Notes: generated from the letters alone by a model not told the origin. Positions 10,061 through 21,524 are shown, counted from the stretch's first letter. The stretch is DNA of 64,000 nucleotides from Biscogniauxia marginata (GCA_022695795.1 MU404127.1:62001-126000); one strand, 5' to 3'. A program made the numbers and translations.

Positions 10061-11926
10061 ATGATATAAGTAACTCGGTTTTCAGGTTCTGGCGTGTTCC
10101 CGTGCGGTGGTCTGGGGAGACGAATGATCATGCAATAAGCACAGCACGTGTATATGACGGCAAAGATAGTCGAACCTTTTATATATATGACAGGAATAAT
10201 GATGCCCCGGAGAGTTTATATGCGTGCTCGCGAGGGAGGCCCGAAATAGTAAGAAGCGAAATGCCTATCCTCTGAAGCCCGGGTGATAGTAAGAGGTGAG
10301 CTCCAGACAAGGTGCAGTACACCCGATACAATGTTAGAAGCACCAGTCACACGCTCAACCTCCAAAAGTGTGTCGAAGGTTGCCTCGCGCGGGCTCTTCC
10401 ATTATTATATCATGCGTCTGGAGATACGGGTTTTTACACGTACTTGTGGCTGGGGTAATACATCCGAGAATGTTTCCGCCGGTGCTCAGTTGCTTAGCAC
10501 TGGAAATATCTCATTTCGAGGTCGCGGGTTGGCGTCGTTGAGATCCTGCTCACTCATCACTAACGATATTGTATCCAGTTTCGAGTGACGGGTGAAGGCT
10601 ATCTATATCGACCCCCGTTGTAGTTAGGCATTGTCTGGAGAGTAAACTCGGGCTTCTGTCCTAGAGTCGAGCACCGCGGTGGCAACGATAAATGAATGAC
10701 GTGACCAGATCCGACATGATTCTGGTGAGATTCAATGCCGGGCCTGAGGGAGATCTTACGATGCTTATGTTGTGATTCCCGGAATGAAGCTGTAGGCTAG
10801 GAAGCAATGAACGGCCATTATGTTAATCCTATATCGATAGCCGGTTGATGAGGAGCGGGGCAAAGGAGATGTCCCTTTTCTATGGGGGTTTTCTTAGTAT
10901 TAATTACCTTTGAACCTGAGAATAAAGGAGACACAGAGATCGGAATGACCAGGATATTAAGCACGGACCCGACGTACCCAAGAGTCAGCTGCCTATCTAA
11001 AGATGTTTCTCTTAAAATGCGAGATACTAGGAACGGGAATATGATGGAAATGGAGAATTGATACCGGACATTTCGCTGCTAATAATACTAGTGTTTGATA
11101 GACACGATGCATCCCAGTGGTGGGAGAAGGTGGGGGAGGATCACCGAGATGAGCGGACGGACCAGGCGCGCGTGCAGTATGGAGATGACGATAGGAGGCA
11201 AGGGAGCTCTCAGCTAGAGCGTGGGGTAATCGGCATGTACTGCCAATATTAGATACTTATAATACTCTTATTGGTATATCAAGTTGATAATATGTAGAAT
11301 CCGGTATAAGTGAAACAGGTACGTATGTCGTCAAACGGATTAGTAATCGACTAGAAAATAATAATACAATGTAGGTATAGGAGTACCTAGGACTGTTAGC
11401 TCTGCAGGAATATGCCTACTTATCTATCTCATCCACGTGTATTCCGTATGTACACATAGCATACAGGGCGAGGCGACACCTGGAATGCGGTATTTGGCGC
11501 TCTTCTGCTCATTCGCATGTCTTCAGTGCTCCTATACTCATGTAGATCAACAAGATCTACTGCCGGGGGGAGACAGGGGTTCTTTTCCCAGCATCATGGT
11601 GAGGGGGGTTGATGAGCGTGGGTCACTAACAATCGGCGATAGAGTACAGATAGAGATCAACCGTGTGCCTTTTCTTTCAGTCTTTTAGCCCTCCCAAATA
11701 CAGCAACGATAAAGGACCGGAAGCCGTGAACGCTGATACTCTAGCCTATAGATATTTGTCTAAATACAGCCTACATCTTCTTTCCCTCTATCGTAGGTTG
11801 GTGAGTAAGTCTTATTATCGGGATGAGCCGTACGCACTGGCCAATGGGAAAAGAGAGATCGGACCTATCCGACGTCCACGGACATTCGATCATTCACTCA
11901 TTCATTCGGGTATACTAGGTAGACCG

Positions 11927-11988
11927 CGCAAATCGTGCGATTTGAATTCCCTTCTCCCGCCGAATCTTATTAGTTTACACGATTTGCG
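11927..11988. repeat. Short inverted repeat with internal palindrome
   Basis: Arms CGCAAATCGTG (11927-11937) and CACGATTTGCG (11978-11988) are exact 11-bp inverted copies. The left arm overlaps a second palindrome, CAAATCG-TG-CGATTTG (11929-11944). There is no gene immediately next to it, so a role is unknown. Confidence 0.6.
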
Positions 11989-12151
11989 TCAGAAACCAAG
12001 ACGAGCTAATTAGTTCAGCTTGCCCACTCGTTCCTCTCTCGCGGTCGTGCAATATTGGGACCCTGTAAAATTGCACCTCATTTTCCCATCCCATCATTTG
12101 CGCATCGTACCATGGACGACAACAGTGGCACCATACACCAAGTTGGCCTAA

Positions 12152-12162
12152 CCCCCCCCCCC
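12152..12162. repeat. Poly-C run
   Basis: Eleven consecutive C bases in a gene-less region. Length may be unreliable. Confidence 0.85.
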
Positions 12163-12496
12163 TTCTTTCTCTACCCCCTTATCTCCGCCTGATAGATGGA
12201 GGAGAGTTCCTAGAATTGATAAGATTAGTGTAGTTAGCTATAGGTTTATCTTGGCGGCCACGAAAGAGAGAGAGAGAGAAAGAGAAAAGGAGGGCAAGCC
12301 TCAGGTGGGCCCCCTTTATCCCAGCTGAGGAACGATTCAAGAAAAAGCTCTGGCCAACCAGCCAGTCAACCCGCTCAACCCCTTGGCAGCTTTTAGATGC
12401 GAAACTTCCAAATAGGCAAATAAAAGGCCCTTAGCCAATGAATTAACATGAAACGCAGATAACTCCTACCTTTATGTTGAAATCGCTAGAGGGGAC

Positions 12497-12534
12497 TTGA
12501 CAGGATAGGACAGGACAGGACGGGACGGGACAGA
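12497..12534. repeat. GGACA pentanucleotide repeat
   Basis: Imperfect tandem copies of GGACA and GGACG, about seven units, upstream of the small membrane-protein gene at 12914. Confidence 0.7.
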
Positions 12535-12913
12535 ACGAGGTCAAGGTTTTCTTTCGGCTAAGCAAAAGAACAAGAGACGCAGGTAAATTGTCCTGCCCGG
12601 GGATCTTCCTACGGTAAACACGCCATCGTGATGGAGTCAAGACTCTAATCGAGTACATAAGGAGCGAGAAGTGAGGGATCGGCCAAGGGCGGGCCGGATC
12701 TTCGCTCTCATCCTTTATTATAGAAAACCAGACGAGCATTTGCGAACCCGACCTGCTACCACTGCTATCATTTTTCTTCCATTCTATTTTAATTTTGTTT
12801 TGCCTTACGTCAGATGAAGTAGATACCGTGAAACTCTTAGCCGGCCATCGGAACCACACTCTTTTGCTGTTATTATTGTTATTACTATTTCTTCTGATAA
12901 CAAAATATCTATT

Positions 12914-13258
12914 ATGCCGAACATATCGCCTTCCGTACTCGTCACGACGACGATGACGACAGCGACGACAAGGAGCCTCCTACTATCGGTTGCTCTCGCC
13001 GCAGGAGGCACGTCGGCCTTGCCCACCGCCGGACACGAGAACGTCCTCGTCGCGAGGCACCCCCGGAACGCGGAGATGGCCGCCATCGTCATATTGAGTT
13101 CGATCGGGGTCATGGTCGGAGGCATGCTCATAATGCTACTCGTATACGGGATATGCAGGGCCATAAGCGCGCTGATATGGACGACGCCGCCGCCCGATCA
13201 CAAGGCCGGGGGGTACCTGCCGCCGACGACGACGACGACGACGACGACGAGGAACTGA
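12914..13258 (+). CDS. Small predicted membrane or secreted protein (114 residues)
   Basis: Intronless frame of 114 residues. A hydrophobic N-terminal stretch (about 21-37, LLLSVALAAGGTSALP) looks like a signal peptide or first membrane segment, and residues 56-82 (IVILSSIGVMVGGMLIMLLV) form a strong transmembrane segment. The tail is encoded by a GAC microsatellite read in the ACG phase, giving a run of eight Thr then RN and stop. In another frame the same microsatellite gives poly-Asp and continues open to 13440 (EELNDLNSEPVKPARAGRR), so an indel or missed intron could give a longer acidic tail instead. Function not recognised. Confidence 0.5.
   Translation: MPNISPSVLVTTTMTTATTRSLLLSVALAAGGTSALPTAGHENVLVARHPRNAEMAAIVILSSIGVMVGGMLIMLLVYGICRAISALIWTTPPPDHKAGGYLPPTTTTTTTTRN
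13224..13250. repeat. GAC trinucleotide microsatellite
   Basis: Nine GAC units at the 3' end of the small membrane-protein frame. They encode Thr in that frame and Asp in the overlapping frame 13153-13440. Confidence 0.85.
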
Positions 13259-13440
13259 ACGATTTGAACTCCGAACCGGTCAAGCCCGCGCGGGCGGGCA
13301 GGCGGGCTCCTACGAATTTCTACTCGGAGGACTGCGCTCGGCATACGGTGCTTATCCCATTTTATGGCCAGGTCTGTGAGGGCCTACGAGGTCGATACAC
13401 GATACTTCACCCGATAGCCAACCCCATCTACCCGCCTTAA

Positions 13441-15056
13441 CGCCCATGAAGAGCCGTCTCATAACGGCCACCGTCGTGCTTACGACATCTACTCGACCCT
13501 TGGACTCTCTCGACGGGTTATCGAGGGTGTGATTGGGTTTCGCTCCCTCGTCTTCATATCGTCGCCTTGCTTTGTGTGTATGTGTTTTGATCGTTAGGCG
13601 CTGGAGGTTATTGTCATTTTATTGGGTGAAGTATACGAGAGAGAGGGAGAGAGAGAAGCGGGGGAGGGATGAAGTGAAGGGAGGAGGACGTGGTATCTTG
13701 ACCTTGCCAGGACCGTTTCCTTTATGGGTTATATAATATTTACCATGTTTTGAGCAGCAGCCTCCGAAGCGATTTGAGTCGAGGTTCCTTAGCGTTATGT
13801 TCCATGTATCATAGGTAAAGGGCCTTTTGCATACCACCCGAGTTGCTACCAATAAACAGCATGAGGAGTCGTCAATATGCATCGATCCTGAGCCTTCCTA
13901 TACTTTTTCATCACCTGAAGCCTGAAGCCGTAATTTGTCGAAGTAAGATAAACCAGGGAGAATGTCTACTATCAGTAGATATTTTATGCTTTCTTTTCTC
14001 TTTCGTCTAGATGCCAACACAACGATAGGGGATCCGGTAATGTGATGTCATTAACCATTTGGAACAATCAACTCACTATTTCTCGAGGAGATGCCCCTAG
14101 TAATTATCATTCCATAATGCCGTTTGCTTTCCAGTGCGAGGTTGTCACGCGAGGAAGTCTTTGCACCAAGTAAGCATGACTTGACAACGCAAAATACTGA
14201 AGCATTTCGTACATCATGTTGCCGAATCAGAAATTCCCATAAAACTCAACTTCTTCCAACCTATCATGTGATATTCTTTACTCTCTTATATGCAGTGTGG
14301 TGGATGACGAATGGGCTGATAATGACTTATCGAATTCTAGACCAACCCTACTGGAAGCCTGCCCAAACTCGTGGGCACCACATAAAGCTCATATTGCCCT
14401 AAAATAAAAGTGAAAAATAAAAATAAAATGAAAACAAGTATTTTCGAGCTGCTCCCTAAACCTACCCAATGGCCCTAGTCAAAGTATCTATGTGCCTCCC
14501 TCCTTGATATATCACGACAGCCGCCACGAGTCCACCTTAAAGCTCCCAGCCGAGGGCGTTCATAATAATGCATATGTATTCTAGGTGGCACGAGTACTGG
14601 CCTCACTTTTTTATGTAGCCCTTTGATATCATAGATTCAGTGCTATTCTCACAACGGCTTCGAAGGAGAAGTCTAAAATGAAATACTGCGATATTTTCAT
14701 TATTTTATGGAATAGGCACCTGCCTATTGCCTATGGTCTGATTATGTGCAAGACTACTCGCCCCCTGATAACAGTCATTCTCTGTACTAATAAGGAATTA
14801 ACTAGGATTCTCTAGACTTTACTCGGTGAGCCTTACACATCCACATTGGTATAACATTATAAATTCATGGCATACATCAAGAAATAGTACACGCGCGTGG
14901 ATTAGATGCCGGACGAGGACTCGTCCCCAAGTCATAGTCGTCGGCCGGGGGTATCATTACATTACTTAGTCAGACCCGAATCCATCGCTACGGTACCGCC
15001 GCCCGCAGCATATCAGGCATCGATTCGATCAACCTCGCCTAGACCGCCGCACCGTT
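13441..15056. other. No gene recognised
   Basis: AT-rich spacer of about 1.6 kb. It contains a GA-rich run near 13640-13660. Small frames lack domains or splice signals. The last 150 bp carry the SEH1 3' untranslated region. Confidence 0.5.
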
Positions 15057-16385
15057 CTACACGGGCGGCGCCGCCATCCTCGTCTTCAGCATGCCGAGCT
15101 CCGAGCTCTTGGCCCAGGAGCCGTTGGGCGTCTGGCGGTAGCACATCAGCTTCCCCTCGTCGCCGACGCTGCCGAGGATCTGGCCGTCGTCGTCGAAGCC
15201 GACCCTCCAGACGGGGGACCGGTGGCTGTCGAGCTTCGACAGCTCCCTCACCGTGTGCTCGATCTGGCCCGGCTGGCCGGTCGAGGTCCGCTCACCGTGC
15301 GTGCCCGACTTGTCGATCTCGGCCCTGATGCCGGAGGGCGCCTGCGACGGCCGCCGCGAGTGTATGCTCTGGGAGTCGAGCGCGCCGCCCTCGTCCGCCT
15401 TGCCGCCGCCGCTCCCGCCCCCGGTGACGTCGGCGACGGACCAGGTCTTGCCGTCGTCGTTCGAGAAGGGCGTGTCGATGCGGAAGACCCGCACGAAGCC
15501 GTCTTGGCAGGCGGTGGCGATCATGTCGTAGCCGCGGTAGTTGCCCGGGGCCCAGGCGACGTCGCGGACCAGGTGTTTGTGCGCGTCGATCTCGACGGCC
15601 AGGTAGAACTCCCGAGCGCGGGTCGCGGCGCCGAAGGAACTAGTCACGGTGTCGCGCGTCCTGAAGACCTTTACGGTCTGCATGCCGGACACCACCAGGC
15701 TCAGTGCGTCTTGCGGTACGCCCGCCCTCAGCGCGGTGTAGCACGGCTCGGGATTAGGGTCGAAGCGGACCTTGAAGCACGTCTCCTCGCCGCGGTTCGG
15801 CTTAGCGCAGGCCTGGAAGTCGTCGATCTTTGTGTAATCGGTCAGAGTCTCGGGCTCTTCGCTCTCGTATACGTCCAGGTGTCCATCGGCGGCCAGCAGC
15901 GCAAAGTAAGTGCATCTCGTGACCTCGTCGTGCTTGACGGAGAAGGATCGGAAGGGATGTCGGCCGGACCTGATCTCGGACACGGCCTTGCCGTTGCCGG
16001 CTCGCGAGCTGAAGCGCTTCCCGGGGGCGGCCGAGGGGTCCTCGGCCCACAGCTTGAAGCGGCCTTCGATGCCGAGGGAGGCGAGGAGGTTGGGGTAGAT
16101 GGTGGGCGGGAGCCACTGAAGCTGGGGAGCAGGAAGAGGTCAGAGAGGTGTGCCATGGTGTCAATTGAGGTGACCAACTTCTAGTATCTCGCCTCCGTGG
16201 GCGCCCCAGTTGTCGCATAGGCGCCAGACGCCGTCTCGGTGGCGGTTGAAGACGCGAATCTTGCCGTCGACGCCGCCGGTGGCGCAGCGGTCGCCGTACG
16301 CGTTGAATGCGATGGCCTGGACGAGATCCTTGTGCCCGTGTTGGACAATGTCGAAGGCGGGGCTACCTTCCATTGATAACAGCAT
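15057..16385 (-). CDS. SEH1: Nucleoporin SEH1 (WD40 propeller; Nup84 complex / SEACAT)
   Basis: Two exons, 16385-16179 and 16121-15057, give 423 residues. The 57-nt intron has a less usual GTTGGT donor and a CCCCAG acceptor. Seh1 is known to be shared by the Nup84/Nup107 subcomplex of the nuclear pore and the SEA complex that controls TORC1 at the vacuole. Seen here: the N-terminal HGHKDLVQAIAFNAYGDRCA blade, VDGKIRVFNR, WGAHGGEILELQWLPP across the splice junction, HKHLVRDVAWAPGNYRGYDM (the Seh1-type VRDVAWAP-N motif), CQDGFVRVFRI and HRSPVWRVGFDDDGQILGSV. A Gly/Ser-rich loop of about 50 residues is inserted before the last blade (around residues 308-357). MEGSPAF four codons downstream is an alternative start. 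The GTTGGT donor could be checked with RNA reads. Confidence 0.93.
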
Positions 16386-17097
16386 TCACTCAATGGAGGA
16401 GCTGTGCGACCACCATGATGGTGATGGGATTGGCCGGTTGGTTGTATGAGTTGTGTTTTGGTTAGCTTGAGCTCTTTCTTCTGACTTACACTTCAATTGA
16501 TCGATGGTGGGGGACCTAAAGACGGGAGCTAGTGTACGAAAATGCGCACGGACCACTTGCTCCGAATGACCCCCTTTACTAGCCCCTTTATTACAGTGTA
16601 GTGCACTAGTAATGTACTACTAGGCCGAAGTCTCAGGGGCAACCTACAAACAAACATATCATCCAGTTAAGGTTGCTAAATATTATATATTCTAGAAACC
16701 AAGTATAGGAAGTATATCATCTCGTTCGCGGACTACTACCCGGGATACTTTTCCTTCAACACGAGAACAAATTTCATTTCCCTTACCGACAGTTTAGACC
16801 TATGATCCAGGCACATGTAAGACTCGACTCAAAATATCGTTTACTAGGGCACGCGAATATCACAGCATGGAGCTATGCAGTATGTTAGAAAATCAGAATT
16901 TCCTCAATTGAATACCATGTTGGCCGTCCCAAAGGTAGCTAGCTCTGAAAAGTTGACACAATGTATGTACATTCCGTGCCCCTTGTCCGCACCGCATCCG
17001 GAAAAGTCGTACCCCCTTTGAGAATAACTAACACAGCATTGTCGCCATAATATTAATTCCAACTCATAAGCTCTATACAATGTGTTCTTGGTAAAAC
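16386..17097. other. Divergent promoter region, SEH1 and unrecognised gene
   Basis: About 710 bp between the SEH1 start on the minus strand and the plus-strand gene at 17098/17185. No coding frame. It presumably carries both promoters. Confidence 0.5.
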
Positions 17098-17184
17098 ATG
17101 TGGTTCCTCATTCCTTCAGTGATTGATGTCCCGCCCCTATCGTTTCTCCATTATTGTCTAAGACAACTTACCAATCATTCCGTC

Positions 17185-17796
17185 ATGACGAACAAGAGAG
17201 TCACAAAGACACATTCCCAGTTCTCACCTCTAGAATGGCAGAAGTGGCTTAGTAGCATCCTCGATGCCAAGTATTTTAAAGTAGGGCGCAATCAGGCCAG
17301 AGCAGTTGCCTTCCTTGTTGAGCCGAACCATAAGGGCATGGTCTTGGTGTTCCGGCACGACAATGAGCACATAAACTTTGATGACCTACTCGGAACACCG
17401 GGAGTGACCGGAGAGCCTAGGAGGCATCCTAAGTTGGTGTTGAGTGAATCTGTATTCTCTGATGGGACTACCGACCTTGGGAACACGATAGAACTTGACG
17501 ACTATATCGTCAAGTATATTGACCGTCAGTTTCTCTCTAGCGAGGCGTGATCTGTCCTTGGCTAATTATATACAGCCCCAACGATCGAGAACTGGCCAGA
17601 TAGCTACAGGGATTCCGCCAGCCTAGTTATACCTACGAGAGAATATGTTGAGGACAGACTAAATCTTTCGACTGGTGAGCTTGACGAATGGTGTCGGGTT
17701 AATCGCCCCTACCAATACTTAAGAGAAAGCACTACCAGACCGGTTAAAAGGGTTCAATTTAGAGCTAAGGGGAGAAGACGACGGGTCTTGGTATAG
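17185..17796 (+). CDS. Unrecognised two-exon protein
   Basis: Exon 1 ends at 17524 and exon 2 runs 17576-17796, with a 51-nt intron that has a GTCAGT donor, a GCTAAT branch-point-like site and a TACAG acceptor. The uninterrupted frame would otherwise stop at 17550; splicing adds 73 codons (PTIENWPDSYRD, then LNLSTGELDEWCRVNRPY). Starting at the ATG at 17185 (MTNKRVTKTHSQ) gives 186 residues; an upstream in-frame ATG at 17098 would give 215, but its extra residues look like leader. The protein is soluble in composition with a basic C-terminus (RAKGRRRRVLV). No family recognised. It lies divergent from SEH1. Confidence 0.6.
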
Positions 17797-19157
17797 AATA
17801 GTATGAAAGTGAGCTTTCGGACCATGCTACCTTTTAGCCTCGAGAACAATCAACAAGTTGTCTATAAAGATAGCTTCAAGTCCAAGTTATACGTCACTCC
17901 AACTCGAAATATCACATCATACAACTATTAATCATATTCACTAACTTCGTTCACCGACCAACCTTTCACCACAGTAATACACGAACGCCTTACATAAGTT
18001 AACCGGCAATGTAGTAGTAAGATGTACATTCACCAAGTTACACCCAACCAAGTTTCCATCCACCAGCGCTCATAGAGCCTTCATGTGACGAGGCAAGGAG
18101 ATGGGATCCCCGATCCAATGCTTTCCCGCCTTCTAACCGATCTAAAAGTATGCTTGTGTGTACCTTGCGTGTCATGTCATATTAGACCGCCAGATCGGAA
18201 CGGTGACACCATCTCGTAATCACGGCCGATAGCATATGGTCGTGCCCCTGAGCTTTCGAGTGATGACTTCCCGTTTTCTATAAAACGAAAAAGATTTTCC
18301 TAGCTTAGAAGTTTCCTGGGGGGGAGGATGATAGATGAAGAGTCAAGTCAAGCCAGATTAAGAAAATGGGAAAGGGAAACCAAAAAGAAAAGAAGTGGAA
18401 AGTTGTTGAGGAGTATAGATGGATCTCGAGGTGAGGTAGTACGGTACGGTACGGAAAGAGGTAGGATGCTAACCTGGGAGCATTTCGGGGGAGGTAGGTA
18501 GATAGGTAGGATGGTAATTAGATAGATACTTTACTGCACAGGCTCTTAGAACTCTTCGCAGGACTTTGAGCGGTGGATTTGACGTCGTAATGGATATCAT
18601 CTTTTAGACTCCTGCTTATGCTGTGCTGTACGAGCGGACAGCCTTAGTGAGGTTGGCCGTTTTCCCTTTTTTTTTTTTTTTTTGAACTTGTATTTTCGCG
18701 TGAATCAAAGACTTAGTATTGTCATTGTGGTCCTCGAACCAGCTTAGGAATGAAGTCCGCAGTTCTCACTGTTGAAATACGGGGGTATGCCCCCGCTACA
18801 CGGTCCCACATATAGCCTCTTGTATACCTATATATATAGACTTCGCCCACCTATCTAGACTTCCACGTGGACTAATCAATCATCCTATCCTCATATATTC
18901 ATCCCATCTCAATACTCACATAATTATGCTTGGTATACATATTCAGGATGCTATATACGTATAGATAAGAGCGATTCAGAATAATAATACGACAGCTACG
19001 AAGACTATTATACTACAAACCATATCGAGAATATTTTCTAACCTTGAAATCCTGCTATCTAGAACTTATATATCGGCGGCGTATGTCTAGGGACAGAGAT
19101 AATATAGACTATGGAAATTCTCATAAAATGTTTCGTAAGCCACTGTTGTGCCCTGGC
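17797..19157. other. No gene recognised
   Basis: About 1.4 kb without a coding frame, containing GGTAGGTAG words near 18490-18515, a poly-T run (18667-18683) and a perfect CGGGGG-TATG-CCCCCG hairpin at 18780-18795. The right part is the 3' flank of the HET gene. Confidence 0.5.
18667..18683. repeat. Poly-T run
   Basis: Seventeen consecutive T bases in the spacer between the unrecognised two-exon gene and the HET gene. Confidence 0.85.
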
Positions 19158-21116
19158 CTACTCTAGGACAACGAGCTGCGGTTTGTGTTTGGTCAACTCG
19201 GTCATCGAGAGGTGCATGGTGTTATAAAATGTTCCCAAGCGACGATATGCGCCATTATCCGACTTTCGTAAAGCCAGCCCTCGGATCATCACGCCGCAAT
19301 CCGCATTCTTCCACATATCCATAAGATCATAAGTCAATGGCAGGCATGCAACTTCTTTGCAATCGCTAGAGCTCTTTGAACCTTCACCGAGGCCGTCTCC
19401 GTAGCCAGGAGAACTTGCAGGCTCGTCGAGAACAATTTTCGCCCCCCAAGTGTCGGGATCCCCCAGTCGGCCGATGCACAGCAGATTCGGCCAGAAGTCT
19501 CTCGATGACGGAGATGCCGCCAGCGGCTTACAGTCGTCAGACATGAAGACATACGCCAAGGGGAGGTTTTTCTTGTAGCCAGATCCTTTGACGTCTCTGG
19601 TCACGGTAGAAGGGAAATACGGTCTTTCTCCGCCGGAGGACCAATGCCAACTAGGGACGCAATGGGTCTGGCATGGACCCCTCGTGTCGAACAAGAGAGC
19701 TCTGGGTAACGTGGGACCGAGTATGCCATGTCTGAACAGATCGCCTGTCAACTGTTCAAAGACTATTCCGAGACCGGAAATGGCCTTGATGATATCTTTA
19801 TCGCGGTAGGTCAATTGGGATATCAAGTAGCGCCGTAGAGTCGCGAGCCACCGCTCTACGTAACTAGGCCCGTTGACCTTCTCAGGAGAGAAACCTGAGA
19901 GTGTCCAGAACATGTGAGCGGATGAATACTTGAGGGGGTGTTCGACTCGAAGTTCCTTCTCGCAGGAAACCATCTCGGAGCACTGCCATATTATATGGTC
20001 GGACGTAAAAGATAGCATCCGGGGCGCTAGAATGCATTCTTGCGCAACCCATCCTCTCTTATAAAGGCGGCATTTTCCTAGGTTGGTGATGTGATTGTGC
20101 ATTGCTGGCAACGTACTAAGTCTAGGGCGATAGAAAACATGGAGGCGGAAAATCCTGGGGTTCAATTGTTGCTTGGGAGACCACCAAATAGTGATACTGG
20201 GACGATGATTTACATGTGGCCTCCGCTGTCTGAATAGTCCTTCTGTTGGGCCGGCGGCCTCCGCAGCACCAATATTAACGAGGCTATTCGAGTACACTTT
20301 GCCCATTTGGGGGGCCTGAGATTCCCAGTCTGCGTCGTCGCCCTGTATAATACAGTAGCAGTCGATCCAGAGATATTTGACATCAAGTCTCCGTGCTGTT
20401 TCAATAGTTTCTCGAAAGGTCCGAGGGAAGGCATTCAGGTGAACTCCAGCTAGAAATTGCAACAAGTTGTTTGAATTTAGAACCGGAAACTTCTCTCGGC
20501 CCCAGCAGTGACTCAATGTTGCGTATGGGCCTACAGTTTCCTCGTCCCTCGTAAGAACGAGCCGTATATTGTCCTGTGATATATCAAGTAACCTAGATGG
20601 TTTCCAATCGCCAGATGCCAAATTAGAGCAAGTCTTATGACATTGAATGCATTCTAAAAGCCACCAATGGGCTAGAGAAGCAACTTCCCCATGGCCAGTT
20701 GATGTCTGATCTTGTGAACACCTGGCTAGCCTTCTATAGGTGGTTGTTTGGAGCTCGTCGTCAACTTGAACAGTGACAATAATGTCATCTCCAGAACAAG
20801 CAAATTTTAAGTCAAAGCCTTGCTTGTAGGCCAGATCCGAGCGTACAAGACGATACCGTATTGCCCGAAAGTCTTGTGAGCTACGTGTTATCAGACCCGG
20901 GTCAGCAGCGCAAAGTTGAGTACAGATCCAGCACCCCTGTTCTACCGCGAATTCCAAACTTCGAAGTGACGCATGGTGTTGCCGAGGATATCCTATAAGA
21001 AATTCAAAGGAACCGGGATCTGACTCCCAATACCGCTCCCACCACTCGTATGAATCTTCTGAAAAGATGGAAGCACATAAATCACAGAAAACGGCCGTCG
21101 GATTTGTGATAGACAT
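19158..21116 (-). CDS. HET-domain protein (heterokaryon-incompatibility type)
   Basis: Intronless frame of 652 residues from the ATG at 21116 (MSITNPTAVFCDLCASIF). The HET domain spans roughly residues 195-345, with the three family landmarks in order: YATLSHCWG (about 197-205), DVKYLWIDCYCIIQGD (about 243-258) and KVYSNSLVNIGAAEA (about 266-280). The N-terminal half has paired cysteines (CDLCASIF and CWICTQLC) common in such proteins. HET proteins are known in ascomycetes for triggering cell death when genetically unlike hyphae fuse, but many have no assigned partner or function. No second effector domain (NACHT, ankyrin, WD40 or TIR-like) was recognised in the C-terminal half. The neighbouring gene downstream in coordinate order is the aldo-keto reductase on the same strand. 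Confidence 0.93.
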   Translation of the reverse strand: MSITNPTAVFCDLCASIFSEDSYEWWERYWESDPGSFEFLIGYPRQHHASLRSLEFAVEQGCWICTQLCAADPGLITRSSQDFRAIRYRLVRSDLAYKQGFDLKFACSGDDIIVTVQVDDELQTTTYRRLARCSQDQTSTGHGEVASLAHWWLLECIQCHKTCSNLASGDWKPSRLLDISQDNIRLVLTRDEETVGPYATLSHCWGREKFPVLNSNNLLQFLAGVHLNAFPRTFRETIETARRLDVKYLWIDCYCIIQGDDADWESQAPQMGKVYSNSLVNIGAAEAAGPTEGLFRQRRPHVNHRPSITIWWSPKQQLNPRIFRLHVFYRPRLSTLPAMHNHITNLGKCRLYKRGWVAQECILAPRMLSFTSDHIIWQCSEMVSCEKELRVEHPLKYSSAHMFWTLSGFSPEKVNGPSYVERWLATLRRYLISQLTYRDKDIIKAISGLGIVFEQLTGDLFRHGILGPTLPRALLFDTRGPCQTHCVPSWHWSSGGERPYFPSTVTRDVKGSGYKKNLPLAYVFMSDDCKPLAASPSSRDFWPNLLCIGRLGDPDTWGAKIVLDEPASSPGYGDGLGEGSKSSSDCKEVACLPLTYDLMDMWKNADCGVMIRGLALRKSDNGAYRRLGTFYNTMHLSMTELTKHKPQLVVLE

Positions 21117-21524
21117 GGTAAAGGATGAAAGCCGATGGTAAATGTAACGGTGGCAGGACAAAAAAGACGCGGAAAGTAGGAATTAATAAATACAGGCTAT
21201 TATTGTCACATAACCTGACAACCAATGGAAAAGGGGCTGTGTATACACAAGGAACTTCCATCCAGCCATCTACAACGTTGACCCCACTAGCTTGCATATT
21301 TTCCCGACCAACTACATTGCGTTGCCATGCACTCGTTTCCAATTCGCCCGATGGGTCGGTACTGTGAGGGAGCTGACAGCGATAAGGCTGTCTACGTTAC
21401 ACGGGGGAGCAACGACATGGGGAAAATGAGATCGTCGGCGAAATACGGAGGTTTCGGCACTCCATAGTTTAACAAGTTAGAATTGAGCAAATATTTACAC
21501 GAAATCATCTCCTCCAGTTTCTCC
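21117..21524. other. Spacer between HET and aldo-keto reductase genes
   Basis: About 400 bp between two minus-strand genes. It serves as HET promoter and aldo-keto reductase trailer. Nothing else seen. Confidence 0.5.

Larger units (their letters stand above)
10061..12913. other. Gene-poor region with possible transporter debris
   Basis: Nearly 3 kb without an intact gene. On the minus strand between about 11230 and 10850, broken frames give a pattern reminiscent of the C-terminal half of an APC-type amino acid permease (for example LTLGYVGSVLNILVIPIS), but the match is weak. The stretch also has an inverted repeat near 11927-11988, a poly-C run (12152-12162), a GA run (12264-12279) and a GGACA repeat (12497-12534). 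The final few hundred bp presumably serve as promoter for the gene at 12914. Confidence 0.45.

Noticed and set aside
15222..16184. Long plus-strand frame opposite SEH1
   Set aside because: Antisense shadow of the GC-rich SEH1 exon; no domain and the minus strand has clear WD40 content.
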